Below, in pieces: positions 25,990 through 36,994 of a stretch of 64,000 nucleotides of DNA. Position 1 is the stretch's first letter. Each line of letters opens with the position of its first letter. The position numbers and the translations under genes were made by a program. The notes under the pieces were generated by a model. That model did not search any database and was not told the origin of the DNA. It saw nothing but the letters and a program-made list of their open reading frames with translations. The DNA is from Myxococcaceae bacterium (GTDB taxonomy: Bacteria > Myxococcota > Myxococcia > Myxococcales > Myxococcaceae). The stretch lies in assembly GCA_004173515.1 (NCBI GenBank), contig SECN01000053.1, positions 1 through 64,000 of the forward strand, read 5' to 3'.

Positions 25990-27627
25990 TCAGCGTGTGG
26001 GCAGCACGGTGGAGTACCGCCCCGTGCTGTCGGACACCGTCTGGGCCAGCAGCAGGGACGCGGGCCTTCCGGCCACCGTCACCACGCGGAAGAAGCGCAC
26101 GGACGCGTTCGCCGCGATGCCGTCCGGCGCCAGCGCGGGATCCGGCGGCAGGGTGATGCGGCCGCTCAATGAGCGACCCCGCGACAGCGTGAAGGGCAAG
26201 AGCTCCAGCTTCTCCTCCTCCTGTGTCCGGGGCGGCACGGTGACGAAGCGGCTGACGCGCGGCAGGTTCTCCCCGGGCAGGAAGTCCAGCCGGTACTCTC
26301 CTGGATCCAACGCCAGTTGGAAGCCGCCTCGCGCGTCGGTGGTGACGGGGACCTCGAAGCCCATGGGGGACTGGGGCCAGCCGGACAGGGCGCCCACCGG
26401 CTCCACCACGATGCGCACGCCTGATGCGGCGGTGCTGCCGTCGGGCTGACGCACGGTGCCCGTCACCGTCATGCGCGAAGGGCACCGCACCTCCGGCAGG
26501 GGCGTGTCCTGCGCGAGCACCGTCACCGGCTGGAGCGTGAGGCGCGCCGTGGACGCGGGCGGCGGGACGATGACCAGCGTGAGCGGTGAGTCGGGGAGGC
26601 CGGGCGGGGACTGGAGCTGGTAGCGGCCGTCCTTGTCCGTCAGCACGGGCACGCCCTGGAAGGTGCCGCCGCCGTTCACCCGCCCCTGGATGGAGACGCG
26701 GGCCCCGGCGATGGGCGCCCCGTAGGTGCCCTCCAGCACGCGGCCCTCCACGCTCACGGGCGTCCCCGGATCTCCCAGCTCCAGCGTCGCGAGCGGGCCG
26801 TTGGATGGCTCCACCACGAAGGTCTTCGAGGGCAGCAGGTCCCCGGCGTTCACCGGCGACACGCGCACGAGCACCGTGGGGCGCGAGGCGTCCTCCACGC
26901 TGAGCGTCAGCCGGAACGCGCCCGTGTCCCGGGTGATGCGCGCGCGCTGGGACAGGGGGCGCAGCAGCTCATCCAGCGCCTGCACCTCCAGGTCCGCGTC
27001 CACGCGCCGTGTGCCCTGGAGCACCAGCGTCCCCGAAAGCGACACGAGCCGCGTGGGCGCGGGCAGCTCGAACGCCACCGTGCCGCCGGTGCCGGGATCC
27101 ACCGACGTGGTGCGCAGCAGCGGGGGCAGGGTGGGATCCAACGGCGTGAGCGTCACCGTGTAGTCGCCGCTGCCCACGGGCAGCATCCACGCGCCGTTGT
27201 CCGGGACGAGCGTCGTCTCGTACCGCCGCGCGACGCCCGGGATGAGGCGGCTCTCCCCGGTGGCCAGCAGGTGGATGGGCTCGTGGTAGGCGATGGGCGT
27301 CGTGCCCCCGTCCGTGTCGGGGAGGCTGCCCCGGTACACCTCGCCGCGCAGGCGCACCGGGCTGAACAGCTCCAGGTTCTGCTCCGGACGCAGCCGGTCC
27401 ACCGGGAAGTCCTGCGCGTGCAGCCCCGCCCGGGGGTGGGCCTGCACCTCCACGACGATGTCGCCGCCGGGGTTGCCGCAGCCGTCCACGAAGCACACCT
27501 GGCCCGCGGCGCACTCCGCGTCGGAGCGGCACACCAGTTGATCCGGCGGCCTGTCCTCGGGAAACAGGCCGCATCCGGTGCCCGACACCCCGAGCGCCAG
27601 GGTCAGGGTCCGGAAGCCGCGCCTCAC
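25990..27627 (-). CDS. Lipoprotein with carboxypeptidase-regulatory-like repeats
   Basis: A 545-residue lipoprotein. A short signal peptide ends in GTGC (lipobox, Cys about 19). A Cys pattern CRSDAECAAGQVCFVDGC follows, then a run of beta-sandwich domains of the CarboxypepD_reg type. Examples are SVEGRVLEGTYGAPIAGARV with TDKDGRYQLQ, VTGTVRQPDGSTAASGV with DARGGFQLALDPG, and GRITLPPD with DSTGRYSTVLP. It is likely attached to the outer membrane and may bind polysaccharide or other surface polymers, which is an inference. The GTG start overlaps the stop of the upstream lipoprotein gene (27624-27627). It is the last gene of the pfk-pkn4 operon. Confidence 0.82.
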   Translation of the reverse strand: MRRGFRTLTLALGVSGTGCGLFPEDRPPDQLVCRSDAECAAGQVCFVDGCGNPGGDIVVEVQAHPRAGLHAQDFPVDRLRPEQNLELFSPVRLRGEVYRGSLPDTDGGTTPIAYHEPIHLLATGESRLIPGVARRYETTLVPDNGAWMLPVGSGDYTVTLTPLDPTLPPLLRTTSVDPGTGGTVAFELPAPTRLVSLSGTLVLQGTRRVDADLEVQALDELLRPLSQRARITRDTGAFRLTLSVEDASRPTVLVRVSPVNAGDLLPSKTFVVEPSNGPLATLELGDPGTPVSVEGRVLEGTYGAPIAGARVSIQGRVNGGGTFQGVPVLTDKDGRYQLQSPPGLPDSPLTLVIVPPPASTARLTLQPVTVLAQDTPLPEVRCPSRMTVTGTVRQPDGSTAASGVRIVVEPVGALSGWPQSPMGFEVPVTTDARGGFQLALDPGEYRLDFLPGENLPRVSRFVTVPPRTQEEEKLELLPFTLSRGRSLSGRITLPPDPALAPDGIAANASVRFFRVVTVAGRPASLLLAQTVSDSTGRYSTVLPTR

Positions 27628-28208
27628 TGACAGTCCCCCGCCACGGTGTTCACCACCCACGAGTACGAGGTGACGAAGCCCGGGTTCTTCACGAGCCCGC
27701 CGTCCGCGAGGAACACCTCCTCGGGTGGATCCGGCTGGCGGTTGGTGAGGTGCCGGTCCGTCACCAGCGCCTCCACCAGGTGGATGCCCGGCGTGCCCAG
27801 CGGGTTGTTGGCCGAGCGCAGGTCCATGTGCAGCGTGCCCCGGTCGTCGCGGCGGGGCTGGCCGGTGTTGGCCAGGACGATCTGCCGGTAGAAGCCCACG
27901 GGTTCGGACGGGTTGTAGTCCACGTACCACTCCACCGTGAGGCGGTCGTCCACGTCGGGATCCTCCACCACCACGCTGAAGTCCTGCGTGCAGGTGCCCA
28001 CGCCGAAGGCGCGCAGGATGCGCTCGGAGGGCTCCACCTGCTCCTCCACGATGCGCGGCGGTCGGTTCTTGAACTGCGGCACGCCCTCCAGCAGCGCTTC
28101 ATCCTGGGGGATGAGGCAGCCGGAGCCCACCGCGAGCGAGGCCGCGCCCAGGCCCGCCATGAGCGGCTTGAGGATGCCCCGGTGCTTTCGCGTCGCGTGG
28201 GGATGCAT
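27624..28208 (-). CDS. Lipoprotein of unknown function
   Basis: A 194-residue lipoprotein with lipobox VGSGC (Cys about 31) after a basic N-terminus. The mature part is beta-rich, with a stretch DFSVVVEDPDVDDRLTVEWYVDYN that resembles Ig-like or cadherin-like strands with acidic loops, and a C-terminal Cys. I do not recognise the family. It sits between the sigma-54 activator gene (21-base gap) and the second lipoprotein gene (overlap), and the two lipoproteins probably work together at the cell surface. Confidence 0.75.
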   Translation of the reverse strand: MHPHATRKHRGILKPLMAGLGAASLAVGSGCLIPQDEALLEGVPQFKNRPPRIVEEQVEPSERILRAFGVGTCTQDFSVVVEDPDVDDRLTVEWYVDYNPSEPVGFYRQIVLANTGQPRRDDRGTLHMDLRSANNPLGTPGIHLVEALVTDRHLTNRQPDPPEEVFLADGGLVKNPGFVTSYSWVVNTVAGDCQ

Positions 28209-28229
28209 GGTGGGAGGCCTGCCGGGAGC

Positions 28230-30128
<1,899 letters not shown>

Positions 30129-30148
30129 AAGCGGGAGGGTGTCCGGGG

Positions 30149-31141
30149 CTAGAACGTGAGTGAGAGACCGGCGCCCAGCCCACCCCGGGTGGAGTAGAGC
30201 CGCAGGCGCGGGGGCGGAACCATGGAGACGGCGGGAGGCTTCGGCTCGGGGCGGGATTCCACGGTGGTGCTGGTCACCACCTGATCCTCGTGGTGGTAGA
30301 CGGCGTCCACCACGCCCAGCGTGTACACGGTGTAGAAGCCGGTGGCGGACGCCAGCTTCAGCAACTGCCAGGTGTCCGCCTGTCGGGCGCGGTCGGTGGG
30401 GATGAAGCGCACCGGGATGGAGGCGCGGCCGTCCTCGTCCAGGACGTTGTCCAGGTTGACGAAGCGCTCCTCGAAGAGCGAGTCGTACGCGAAGAACGCG
30501 ATGATGCTCGTCACGGCGAGCGCGCCCTCCGTGGCCGCGAAGACGATGCCCATGCTGTTGCGGCCCTGCTGGAACTGACCGGCGCCGAACGGGACGAAGT
30601 TGACCAGGAAGTTGCGCTTCTCCACGGTGCGCACCGTCACCTGGCGGGCCAGCTCCTCCGCGCGGCGGCGCTGGGTCTCCAGGGCGACGCGCTCCTGTTC
30701 GCGGCGCTCGGCCTCCGTCTTCTCTCGCTCCAGGCGCAGGCGCTGTTCCTGGCGCAGGAAATCGCGCTCGCCGGCCATCTGGTTCTTCAGGTCCTCGAAG
30801 AAGGCGACGGCCGGGGGCGGGACGACGAACGGATCCAGGCTGAAGTCGGGATCCAACCGGAGCACGGCGCGCAGGTGGCGCTCGGCCTCGTCGGTGCGGT
30901 TGAGGTTGAAGGCGGACAGGCCCGCGAGCTTGTGCAGCTCCACGAGGTCCTCCTCCGGCAGGTCGCCCCGGTCGATGCGCTGGCCGGCGCGCTCCAGCAC
31001 CTCCGCGTACTTGCCGTATTCGAACGAGGAGCGCAGGGCGGCGACCTCCGGGTCCGCGCTGGGCACCGGCTGTGCGCGCACGGATGCGGGGCCCAGCAGG
31101 GCCAGCACGAGCAGGAGGATGCGCAGCGGGCCACGGCTCAT
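30149..31141 (-). CDS. Exported TPR/coiled-coil membrane protein
   Basis: A 330-residue protein. It has a signal peptide (ILLLVLALLGPASVRAQ), TPR-like helices (about 30-115, HKLAGLSAFNLNRTDEAERHL) and a highly charged coiled coil (about 130-180, RLRLEREKTEAERREQERVA). A membrane-prone segment (about 185-230, VFAATEGALAVTSIIAFFAYDSLF) and a C-terminal beta segment ending in SLTF follow. It may be an outer-membrane or periplasmic scaffold. The ATG overlaps the pkn4 stop as ATGA (31138-31141), so it is translated with the kinase and could be a partner of it across the envelope, which is an inference. Confidence 0.75.
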   Translation of the reverse strand: MSRGPLRILLLVLALLGPASVRAQPVPSADPEVAALRSSFEYGKYAEVLERAGQRIDRGDLPEEDLVELHKLAGLSAFNLNRTDEAERHLRAVLRLDPDFSLDPFVVPPPAVAFFEDLKNQMAGERDFLRQEQRLRLEREKTEAERREQERVALETQRRRAEELARQVTVRTVEKRNFLVNFVPFGAGQFQQGRNSMGIVFAATEGALAVTSIIAFFAYDSLFEERFVNLDNVLDEDGRASIPVRFIPTDRARQADTWQLLKLASATGFYTVYTLGVVDAVYHHEDQVVTSTTVESRPEPKPPAVSMVPPPRLRLYSTRGGLGAGLSLTF

Positions 31142-33345
31142 TCGGGGGACAGGCTCCCGCGCAGGGTGGTGGGCTTGCCCGGCTCCAGCAGCACGACGCG
31201 CTTCTCCGTCTTGTACCCGGGCGAGGCGATCTCCACCTCCACGCGGTGCTGGAAGCTGGCGGGGCCCCGGGGCGAGCGGATGTCGAAGGGCTGCTGGATG
31301 CTGTCGCGCGCGGTCTTCTCCACGCCGCCCACGCGCACGGTGGCGTCCGGTGGCTGGTAGTCCAGGGTGAGCTGCGAGGGCTTGAGCAGGGCGCGCAGCC
31401 GGAAGACGTTCTCGCCCTCGGGCTTCACGTCGATGGTCTCCGTCGCGTCCTCGCAGTAGCTGCACGAGACGATGATGGTGTGCGGCCCCGGCGTCACGTG
31501 CACGTCGTGCTGCGCGAGCTGCTGCGTGATGGCGGGGCCGCCGTCCACGCGGATGGAGCCGTAGGGACGCACGAGGATGGACACGGGCATCCGGCCCGAA
31601 CGCGCGTGCTTCGTCGCGTCGTCCGTGGGGTCGATGCTGGCGACGGTGGTCTGCCGTGTCGAGCGTTCGGAGGAGGGGAGGCCGGGGGTGGGGCGCTCTG
31701 CGACGGCGCCGCCGTTTGGCGCGCGGGGCGTCGCGTCGGGATTGAGCGGGGGGACGAGGGCGTCACGCCCAGGTGTCGCTTGTCCGTTCGGGCTCTGCGC
31801 GCCCGTGGCCCTGACGATGGGATCCGTGCCCGTGGATCCGCCCGTGCCCTGTGAACCATTGGGCGCGGTGATGGATCCGCCTGTGCCCTGCGCACCGGTG
31901 GCACCACCCGCGCTGGCTGTGCCATTGGGGACGGTGGTGGAGCCGCCCGTACCCCGCGAGCCGTTGAGTCCGCCGGTCGAACCGCCAGCGGCCTGCGAGC
32001 CGTTGGGAGTTCCGGTAGCACCCGTGCCCTGCGAGCCGTTGGGAGTTCCGGAAGCACCGGTCAAGCCGCCCGCGTTCGGTGTTCCGTCGGGCGTGGTGTT
32101 GGCGCCACCCGCGAGGGTCGAACCGTTGGGCCTTCCCGTGCCGTCAGCCGGCGCGGTCCCGCCCTGCGCGGTGCCCTGATCCGCGGCCTCCTGCCGTGCG
32201 CGGTTCCACTGCCACCCGCCCAGGCCCAGCGCGAGCGCCACGCCCACGCCGATGCCCGCGCGCAGTCCCCGCCGCCGCCACGTGCGCCGCCGCTGCTGAC
32301 GCTGGATGCCCTTGAGCAGCCCGAGCGCCCGCTCGTTCGTCGCGTCCAGCGCGAGCACGTGGTTGAGGCACGCCAACGCTCGCGGCGTCCGCTTCTCCTG
32401 GAGCTGCCGCTCACCGCGCTCCAGCAGCGCCGCGACGATGCGCTGGCGCGCGAGCCGCTGGTACGACGGCGGATCCGCGAAGAAGGAGATCAGCTCCTCG
32501 CCCACGCGGGAGAACCCCAGCCCCGCGAGCGAATCCGCCAGCGCGTCGCGCAGCTTGCCCGCGTTGGGGTAGCGCCGCTGCGGATCCCGCTGGAGACACG
32601 TCGCGCAGATCTCCGCCAGCTCGTCCGACAGCGCGGGCACGCGGCGGCGCGGATCCTCGTACGTCCCGTCCAGGATGCGCTTGAGCGTCGCGGTGGTGTT
32701 GGACGCGGTGAAGGGCAGCCGGCCCGTCATCAGCGCGTAGAACATGATGCCCAGGCTGAAGACGTCCGCCTCCGGCCCGGCCTCCAGGCCCTCGATGATC
32801 TCCGGGGACATGTGCGCGGGCGAACCCACCAGCGCGCCTGTCACCGTCATCCGGTCCTCGATGTCCAGCAGCCGCGCGATGCCGAAGTCCATGAGCTTGA
32901 GGACCCCGTCCTCGCGCACCATGACGTTCTCCGGCTTCAGGTCGCGGTGGATGACGCCCGCTTCGTGCGCGTGCGCCAGCGCCGCCGCCAGCTCATGGAT
33001 GATCATCGCCGCCAGCTCCGGCGGCTCCATGGGGCCGTCGTCCAGGTACGTCTTGAGCGTGCGGCCGCGGATGTACTCGGTGACGATGAAGGCGTCGTGC
33101 GCCTCCGCCGAGGAGAAGTCGAAGACCTCCAGGATGTTCGGATGGTGCAGCTTCGCGACGGCGCGTGCCTCACGGGCCAGCCGGCGACGGGACTCGTCCT
33201 TGCCGGCCAGGTGCGGGTGCAGCACCTTCACCGCGACCTCGCGGTCCAGGGCGGTGTCGAGCCCCTTGTACACGACGCTCATGCCCCCGGAGCCCAGCTC
33301 CTCCAGGATGCGATAGCGACCGATATGGCGGCCGACGAGCGACAT
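31138..33345 (-). CDS. pkn4: Ser/Thr protein kinase, Pkn4-like
   Basis: A 735-residue Hanks-type kinase. The N-terminal kinase domain (about 10-270) has a Gly loop GSGGMS, the ATP lysine Lys40 (AVKVL), the catalytic HRDLKPEN (133-140) and DFG (153-155). One membrane helix (about 375) divides it from a Gly/Thr/Asn-rich repeat region (TPNGSQGTG type) and a C-terminal domain with PEGA-like strands (GSIRVDGGP, ATVRVGG). In Myxococcus xanthus, Pkn4 lies directly after pfk and phosphorylates phosphofructokinase on Thr226. The gene order and that residue are both found here, which supports the name. The start at 33345 lies 20 bases past the expected pfk stop, with GGAGGAAG upstream. Confidence 0.87.
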   Translation of the reverse strand: MSLVGRHIGRYRILEELGSGGMSVVYKGLDTALDREVAVKVLHPHLAGKDESRRRLAREARAVAKLHHPNILEVFDFSSAEAHDAFIVTEYIRGRTLKTYLDDGPMEPPELAAMIIHELAAALAHAHEAGVIHRDLKPENVMVREDGVLKLMDFGIARLLDIEDRMTVTGALVGSPAHMSPEIIEGLEAGPEADVFSLGIMFYALMTGRLPFTASNTTATLKRILDGTYEDPRRRVPALSDELAEICATCLQRDPQRRYPNAGKLRDALADSLAGLGFSRVGEELISFFADPPSYQRLARQRIVAALLERGERQLQEKRTPRALACLNHVLALDATNERALGLLKGIQRQQRRRTWRRRGLRAGIGVGVALALGLGGWQWNRARQEAADQGTAQGGTAPADGTGRPNGSTLAGGANTTPDGTPNAGGLTGASGTPNGSQGTGATGTPNGSQAAGGSTGGLNGSRGTGGSTTVPNGTASAGGATGAQGTGGSITAPNGSQGTGGSTGTDPIVRATGAQSPNGQATPGRDALVPPLNPDATPRAPNGGAVAERPTPGLPSSERSTRQTTVASIDPTDDATKHARSGRMPVSILVRPYGSIRVDGGPAITQQLAQHDVHVTPGPHTIIVSCSYCEDATETIDVKPEGENVFRLRALLKPSQLTLDYQPPDATVRVGGVEKTARDSIQQPFDIRSPRGPASFQHRVEVEIASPGYKTEKRVVLLEPGKPTTLRGSLSPE

Positions 33346-33365
33346 GACGTGGTGCGCTTCCTCCC

Positions 33366-34339
33366 TCAGTCCCCGAAACCGATGCCCATGCTCCGCGCGA
33401 AACGCACCAGGTCCCGTAGCGCGTCGCCAGCACGCGGTCCGCCGCGCTCGGGCTGCCACCGCGCTGCAGGTGGCCAAGCACCGTGACACGAATCTCCGCA
33501 TCGATGTGGCTGGCGAGCAAATCCGCGCACACCTTGCCGGATCCACCCAGCCGCACCACGCCCCGGCCCGGGATGTCCGCCGCCTGCGCCAGCACGGACA
33601 GCGCCCCGCCCTCCGGGTACGCACCCTCGGAGATGGCGATGATGGAGAAGCTGCGGCGGCGCGTGGACCGGCGGCGCAGCGTCTCCAGGACCGCCTCCAC
33701 GCGATAGGGAATCTCCGGCAGCAGGATGAGGTCCGCGCCGCCCGCGATGCCGCTCTCCAGCGTCAGGAAGCCCGCGTGGCGGCCCATGATCTCCACCACC
33801 ATCACCCGATCATGCGACTCCGCGGTGGAGTGCAGCCGGTCCAACGCCTCCGTCACGATGAGCCGCGCGGTGTCGAACCCGAACGTCTGGTCCGTGCCGG
33901 ACAGGTCGTTGTCGATGGTCTTCGGACACCCGACGACCTTCAGCCCCTTCTCCGCCAGCCGGTGCGCGATGGACAGCGTGCCGTCCCCACCAATGGCGAT
34001 GAGCCCGTCCAGCGCCAGCTCCTGGCAGCGGCGGACCGCGTGGTCGGACAAGTCCCGCTCCACCCAGGCCGCGCCCTCACGCACCGGGTAGGCGAAGGGG
34101 TTCGCCTTGTTGGACGTGCCCAGGATGGTGCCGCCCTTGGGCAGGATGCCGCGCGTGTCCTCCACGCCGAGCGGGCGGACGAGCTCCGGCTCCATCAGCC
34201 CCATGAACCCGTTCTCGATGCCGACGAATGAATGCCCGAACTCGTGCGCGCCCCGCCGGACGAGTCCTCGGATGAGCGCATTGAGTCCCGGGCAGTCGCC
34301 ACCGCCGGTGAGGACTCCGAGTCGGAGAGGTCGGGTCAT
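33366..34339 (-). pseudogene. pfk: 6-phosphofructokinase gene with frame break near its end
   Basis: Phosphofructokinase makes fructose 1,6-bisphosphate from fructose 6-phosphate and ATP. Residues 1-308 are intact: LTGGGDCPGLNALIRG, GGDGT (which favours ATP over pyrophosphate), the catalytic PKTIDNDL, and MGRHAGFL. Thr226 lies in RRRSTRRRS, at the same number as the Pkn4 target site known in M. xanthus. After ATRYG (about 33422) the frame runs into unrelated sequence up to 33170. A second frame gives a proper end, RDLVRFARSMGIGFGD, with its stop at 33366-33368, 20 bases before pkn4. The usual 45-50 residues between these two parts are absent. This is either a real deletion or lost sequence. 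Promoter and ribosome site are not obvious. Confidence 0.85.
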
Positions 34340-34493
34340 AGGGCCAGGAAAAGTCGGACGTGGGTGTCAGTAGGGGCGGGCGACACTATGACAGCAACGT
34401 CGGTGCGGATTGTAGGTGCCACCTCCAGGGTGCGCAACGCACGAATCACGCGTCGCGTCGGATCTCCGCTCGCACGGACGAGGGGAAAACCCC

Positions 34494-34973
34494 TCAGTCG
34501 CGCTTGAGGCGGCGCCGGGAGGCCAGCCGGTCCAGGAGGGCCTGGAGCCGGTCCTCCTTCTGTGGGGGCAGGGCCTTGTCGGTGGGGGACTGCACGGGCA
34601 TCTCGCGGGCCATCCGGTACAGCTCTTCCAGACGTTCCTGGACCAATTCATTGCCCGGACGTTCCTGGAGCGCGCGGCGGTAGGCGGCGGCGGCGCCCAC
34701 GTAGTCACCCAGGGTGAAGAGGCGCTCGCCCTCCTGCATGGCGGAGGCGGGGCCCAACGGCAGCCGCTGGGGCTCCCTCACGCGGTTGCGCAGGTGCTGC
34801 AGCTCCTGGGGCAGGAGGGAGTCGCGCAGGTGCGCCAGCTTGAGCGCCAGGGCCTCTTCCTGGGGGAAGGCGCGCGACAGGTCCTCGAACAGCTCGAACG
34901 CCTCGACCAGCTCACCCCGGCGCAGGGCGCGGTCGGCACGTGCTTCCATGTCGGCCCGGACGGCAGGTGTCAT
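34494..34973 (-). CDS. Small TPR protein
   Basis: A 159-residue soluble helical protein with two or three TPR-like pairs: RADRALRRGELVEAFELFED (about 12-31) and GERLFTLGDYVGAAAAYRRA (about 81-100). The last 30 residues are basic and end in RRRLKRD. It has no signal peptide. Such proteins serve as adaptors, and the partner is not known. It lies between the NRPS cluster and pfk, about 150 bases from each neighbour on the same strand, so it may be transcribed separately. Confidence 0.72.
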   Translation of the reverse strand: MTPAVRADMEARADRALRRGELVEAFELFEDLSRAFPQEEALALKLAHLRDSLLPQELQHLRNRVREPQRLPLGPASAMQEGERLFTLGDYVGAAAAYRRALQERPGNELVQERLEELYRMAREMPVQSPTDKALPPQKEDRLQALLDRLASRRRLKRD

Positions 34974-35119
34974 CTCGCGCGCGACAGTACCCGGTGCCTG
35001 CCCGGGATGTCACACGCTCAAACAGGAGCGCTCGGCGGGCCGCACGCCCGTCCGCGCAGCCTGGAAGGCCCCGGCGCCGTGGATCCGTTGGCGCCGGGGA
35101 GCGGGGGACGAGGGTCCTG

Positions 35120-35689
35120 CTAACGCACGCCGATGGGCGCGAGCTCCACGGGCGCCGGGGGCTGCACGGATTTGATCAGCGCGTCGAGCGTCTGGCGGAT
35201 GACGGGCGCGATGTCCTTGTCCACGCTGAGCGACTCCTCGTCCGTCTTGCGGCCGGACATCGGCACGGGGAGCAGCCCTTCGACGACGTCCGTGAAGGTG
35301 ATGGTGCGCAGCACCTCCATCAGCGACCCGTGCGCGTGCAGCGAGCGCGGCGAGGCGTTGATGAGCGCGGTGGGCTTGGAGGAGAACTCGCCGCTGCCCA
35401 CCGTCCAGTCGAGCGCGTTCTTCATCACGCCGGAGACGCCGTGCGCGTACTCGGGGCTGGAGATGAGCACCGCGTCGCACGCCTGGAGCGCCGCGCGGAA
35501 GGCCAGCACCCCGGGGGGCGCGACGCCGTTGTCCAGGTCGTCATGGTCCGGGTTGAAGGGCGGCACGTCCTCCAGCGCGTCGTAGAGCGTGATCTCCACG
35601 CCCGGCGGCGCCATCTTGATGGCGGCCCGGAGCAGCACCGTGTTGGAGGAGACCTTCCGGAGGCTTCCCGAAATGGCGAGGATCTTCAT
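35120..35689 (-). CDS. NADPH-dependent FMN reductase
   Basis: A 189-residue flavodoxin-like protein with the phosphate-binding loop GSLRKVSSN at the N-terminus and SPEYAHGVSGVMKNALDW, the flavin-contact motif of the family. It should reduce FMN or quinones with NADPH. It starts seven bases after the P450 stop, so it is probably the last gene of the lipodipeptide operon. Two jobs are possible: supplying reduced flavin or electrons to the pathway, or general quinone protection. I cannot choose between them. Confidence 0.87.
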   Translation of the reverse strand: MKILAISGSLRKVSSNTVLLRAAIKMAPPGVEITLYDALEDVPPFNPDHDDLDNGVAPPGVLAFRAALQACDAVLISSPEYAHGVSGVMKNALDWTVGSGEFSSKPTALINASPRSLHAHGSLMEVLRTITFTDVVEGLLPVPMSGRKTDEESLSVDKDIAPVIRQTLDALIKSVQPPAPVELAPIGVR

Positions 35690-35696
35690 GGCGTGC

Positions 35697-36950
35697 TCAT
35701 GACTCCTTGAAACCTGCGGACTCAGGATTCCCGGACCATGTCACGGGCAATTGCTTGAGGCCATAGAGGACCATCTCGTGGCGGAAGGGCAGCTCCTGCA
35801 CGGGGACGGCGACGCGCAGCGTGGGGATGCGCTCGAAGAGGGTGCGGAAGACGATTGCCAGCTCCGCGCGGGCGAAGGTGGCGCCGATGCAGCGGTGCAG
35901 GCCGTGGCCGAAGCCGACGTGGTGGCGGCAGTCGCGGCGGATGTCGAAGGCGTCCGCGTTGGGGAAGGCCTGCTCGTCGCGGTTGCCGGAGCTGAGCATG
36001 ATGATGAGCCCCTCGCCCTGGCGGATGAGCTGGCCGCCCACCTCCACGTCGGCGGTGGCCGCGCGGGGCAGGCCCGCGTGGTTCACGGTGAGGTAGCGCA
36101 CCAGCTCCTCCACCAGCGCGTCCGCCAGCGTCGCGTCGCGCAGGAAGTCCGCGAGCTGATCCGGGTGCTGGAGCAGCGTGACGGTGCCCAGGCCGATGAC
36201 CTGCGCCATGGTGTCGTAGCCGCCCAGCATCAGCAGCGCGGCGATGCCGACCAGCTCCGCGTGCGACACCTTCTCCGCGCGGGACGTGTCGGAGATGAGC
36301 CGGCCCAGGATGTCGTCGCCCGGCGCCTGCTCCTTCGTCGTCACCAACTGGTCGAAGTAGCCCATCAGCTCGATGGCGGAGGTCTCCGACTCCTTCGCGG
36401 TGCGGCTGCGGTCGAGGATGCCGTCGGTGCGGTTCTGCACGAAGCCCGCGTCCGCGAAGGGCACGCCGAGCAACTCGCAGATGACCAGGGACGCGGTGGG
36501 CAGGGCGAAGTCGCGGATGAGGTCCACGGGCCCGGTCAGCTTCAGGAGCGCCTCCACGCGCTGATCCACGAGCGACTGCATCCGGGGGCGCAGGGATTCG
36601 ATGTGCCGGGCCATGAACTCGCGCGTGACGAGCGAGCGCAGGCGGGTGTGATCCGGCGCGTCCATCTGCATGAAGAAGCCGGGCGGGGGCGGCACGTTGC
36701 CCGTCACATAGGACGGGTAGCCCGGGGCGAGCGGGCTGGAGCTGAAGCGGCGGTCGGTGAGGATGGCGCGGATGTCCTCATGGCGCGTCACCAGCCAGGC
36801 CGGATCTCCGCGCGGCGTGACGACGCGGGTGATGGGCTGCTCGACGCGCAGCCGCTTGTATTCAGGAGGCGGATCGAAGGGGCACGTCCGCGCGGAGGGC
36901 AGCGGCGGCAGGGTGGCGGCGGTCATCGAGGGCTCAAGGGAAGGCTTCAT
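35697..36950 (-). CDS. Cytochrome P450 of the lipodipeptide cluster
   Basis: A 417-residue soluble bacterial P450. It has the I-helix LGGYDTM, the K-helix EELVR (ExxR) and the heme loop FGHGLHRCIGATFARAE with the axial Cys. It probably oxidises the fatty acyl chain or the peptide, most likely while on a carrier protein, since the ACP gene is its immediate neighbour (44-base gap). The start region carries a tandem repeat. The ATG at 36950 is preceded by GGAG at a good distance, and a second in-frame ATG at 36926 is not, so I take the first. No ferredoxin is in the cluster, but a flavin reductase follows. Confidence 0.92.
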   Translation of the reverse strand: MKPSLEPSMTAATLPPLPSARTCPFDPPPEYKRLRVEQPITRVVTPRGDPAWLVTRHEDIRAILTDRRFSSSPLAPGYPSYVTGNVPPPPGFFMQMDAPDHTRLRSLVTREFMARHIESLRPRMQSLVDQRVEALLKLTGPVDLIRDFALPTASLVICELLGVPFADAGFVQNRTDGILDRSRTAKESETSAIELMGYFDQLVTTKEQAPGDDILGRLISDTSRAEKVSHAELVGIAALLMLGGYDTMAQVIGLGTVTLLQHPDQLADFLRDATLADALVEELVRYLTVNHAGLPRAATADVEVGGQLIRQGEGLIIMLSSGNRDEQAFPNADAFDIRRDCRHHVGFGHGLHRCIGATFARAELAIVFRTLFERIPTLRVAVPVQELPFRHEMVLYGLKQLPVTWSGNPESAGFKES

Positions 36951-36959
36951 CGAGGGCTC
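36923..36959. repeat. 24-bp tandem repeat at the P450 start
   Basis: TCATCGAGGGCTC occurs at 36923-36935 and again at 36947-36959, a 24-base period. Read on the minus strand it duplicates the start codon and its upstream bases, and the protein gains a KPSLEPSM unit. Only the upstream copy keeps a GGAG. Confidence 0.7.
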
Positions 36960-36994
36960 CAGCGGCGGGCGGAGGAAGGAACGCGAGGGGTGCT

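Noticed and set aside
31800-32130. CRISPR-like or satellite repeat
   Set aside because: The repetition is at the protein level, is imperfect, and lies inside the kinase coding frame.
33170-33365. The long pfk frame running on into pkn4 as the real C-terminus
   Set aside because: The tail is Arg/Gly/Pro-rich and unlike any phosphofructokinase. The other frame ends as the family does, just before pkn4.
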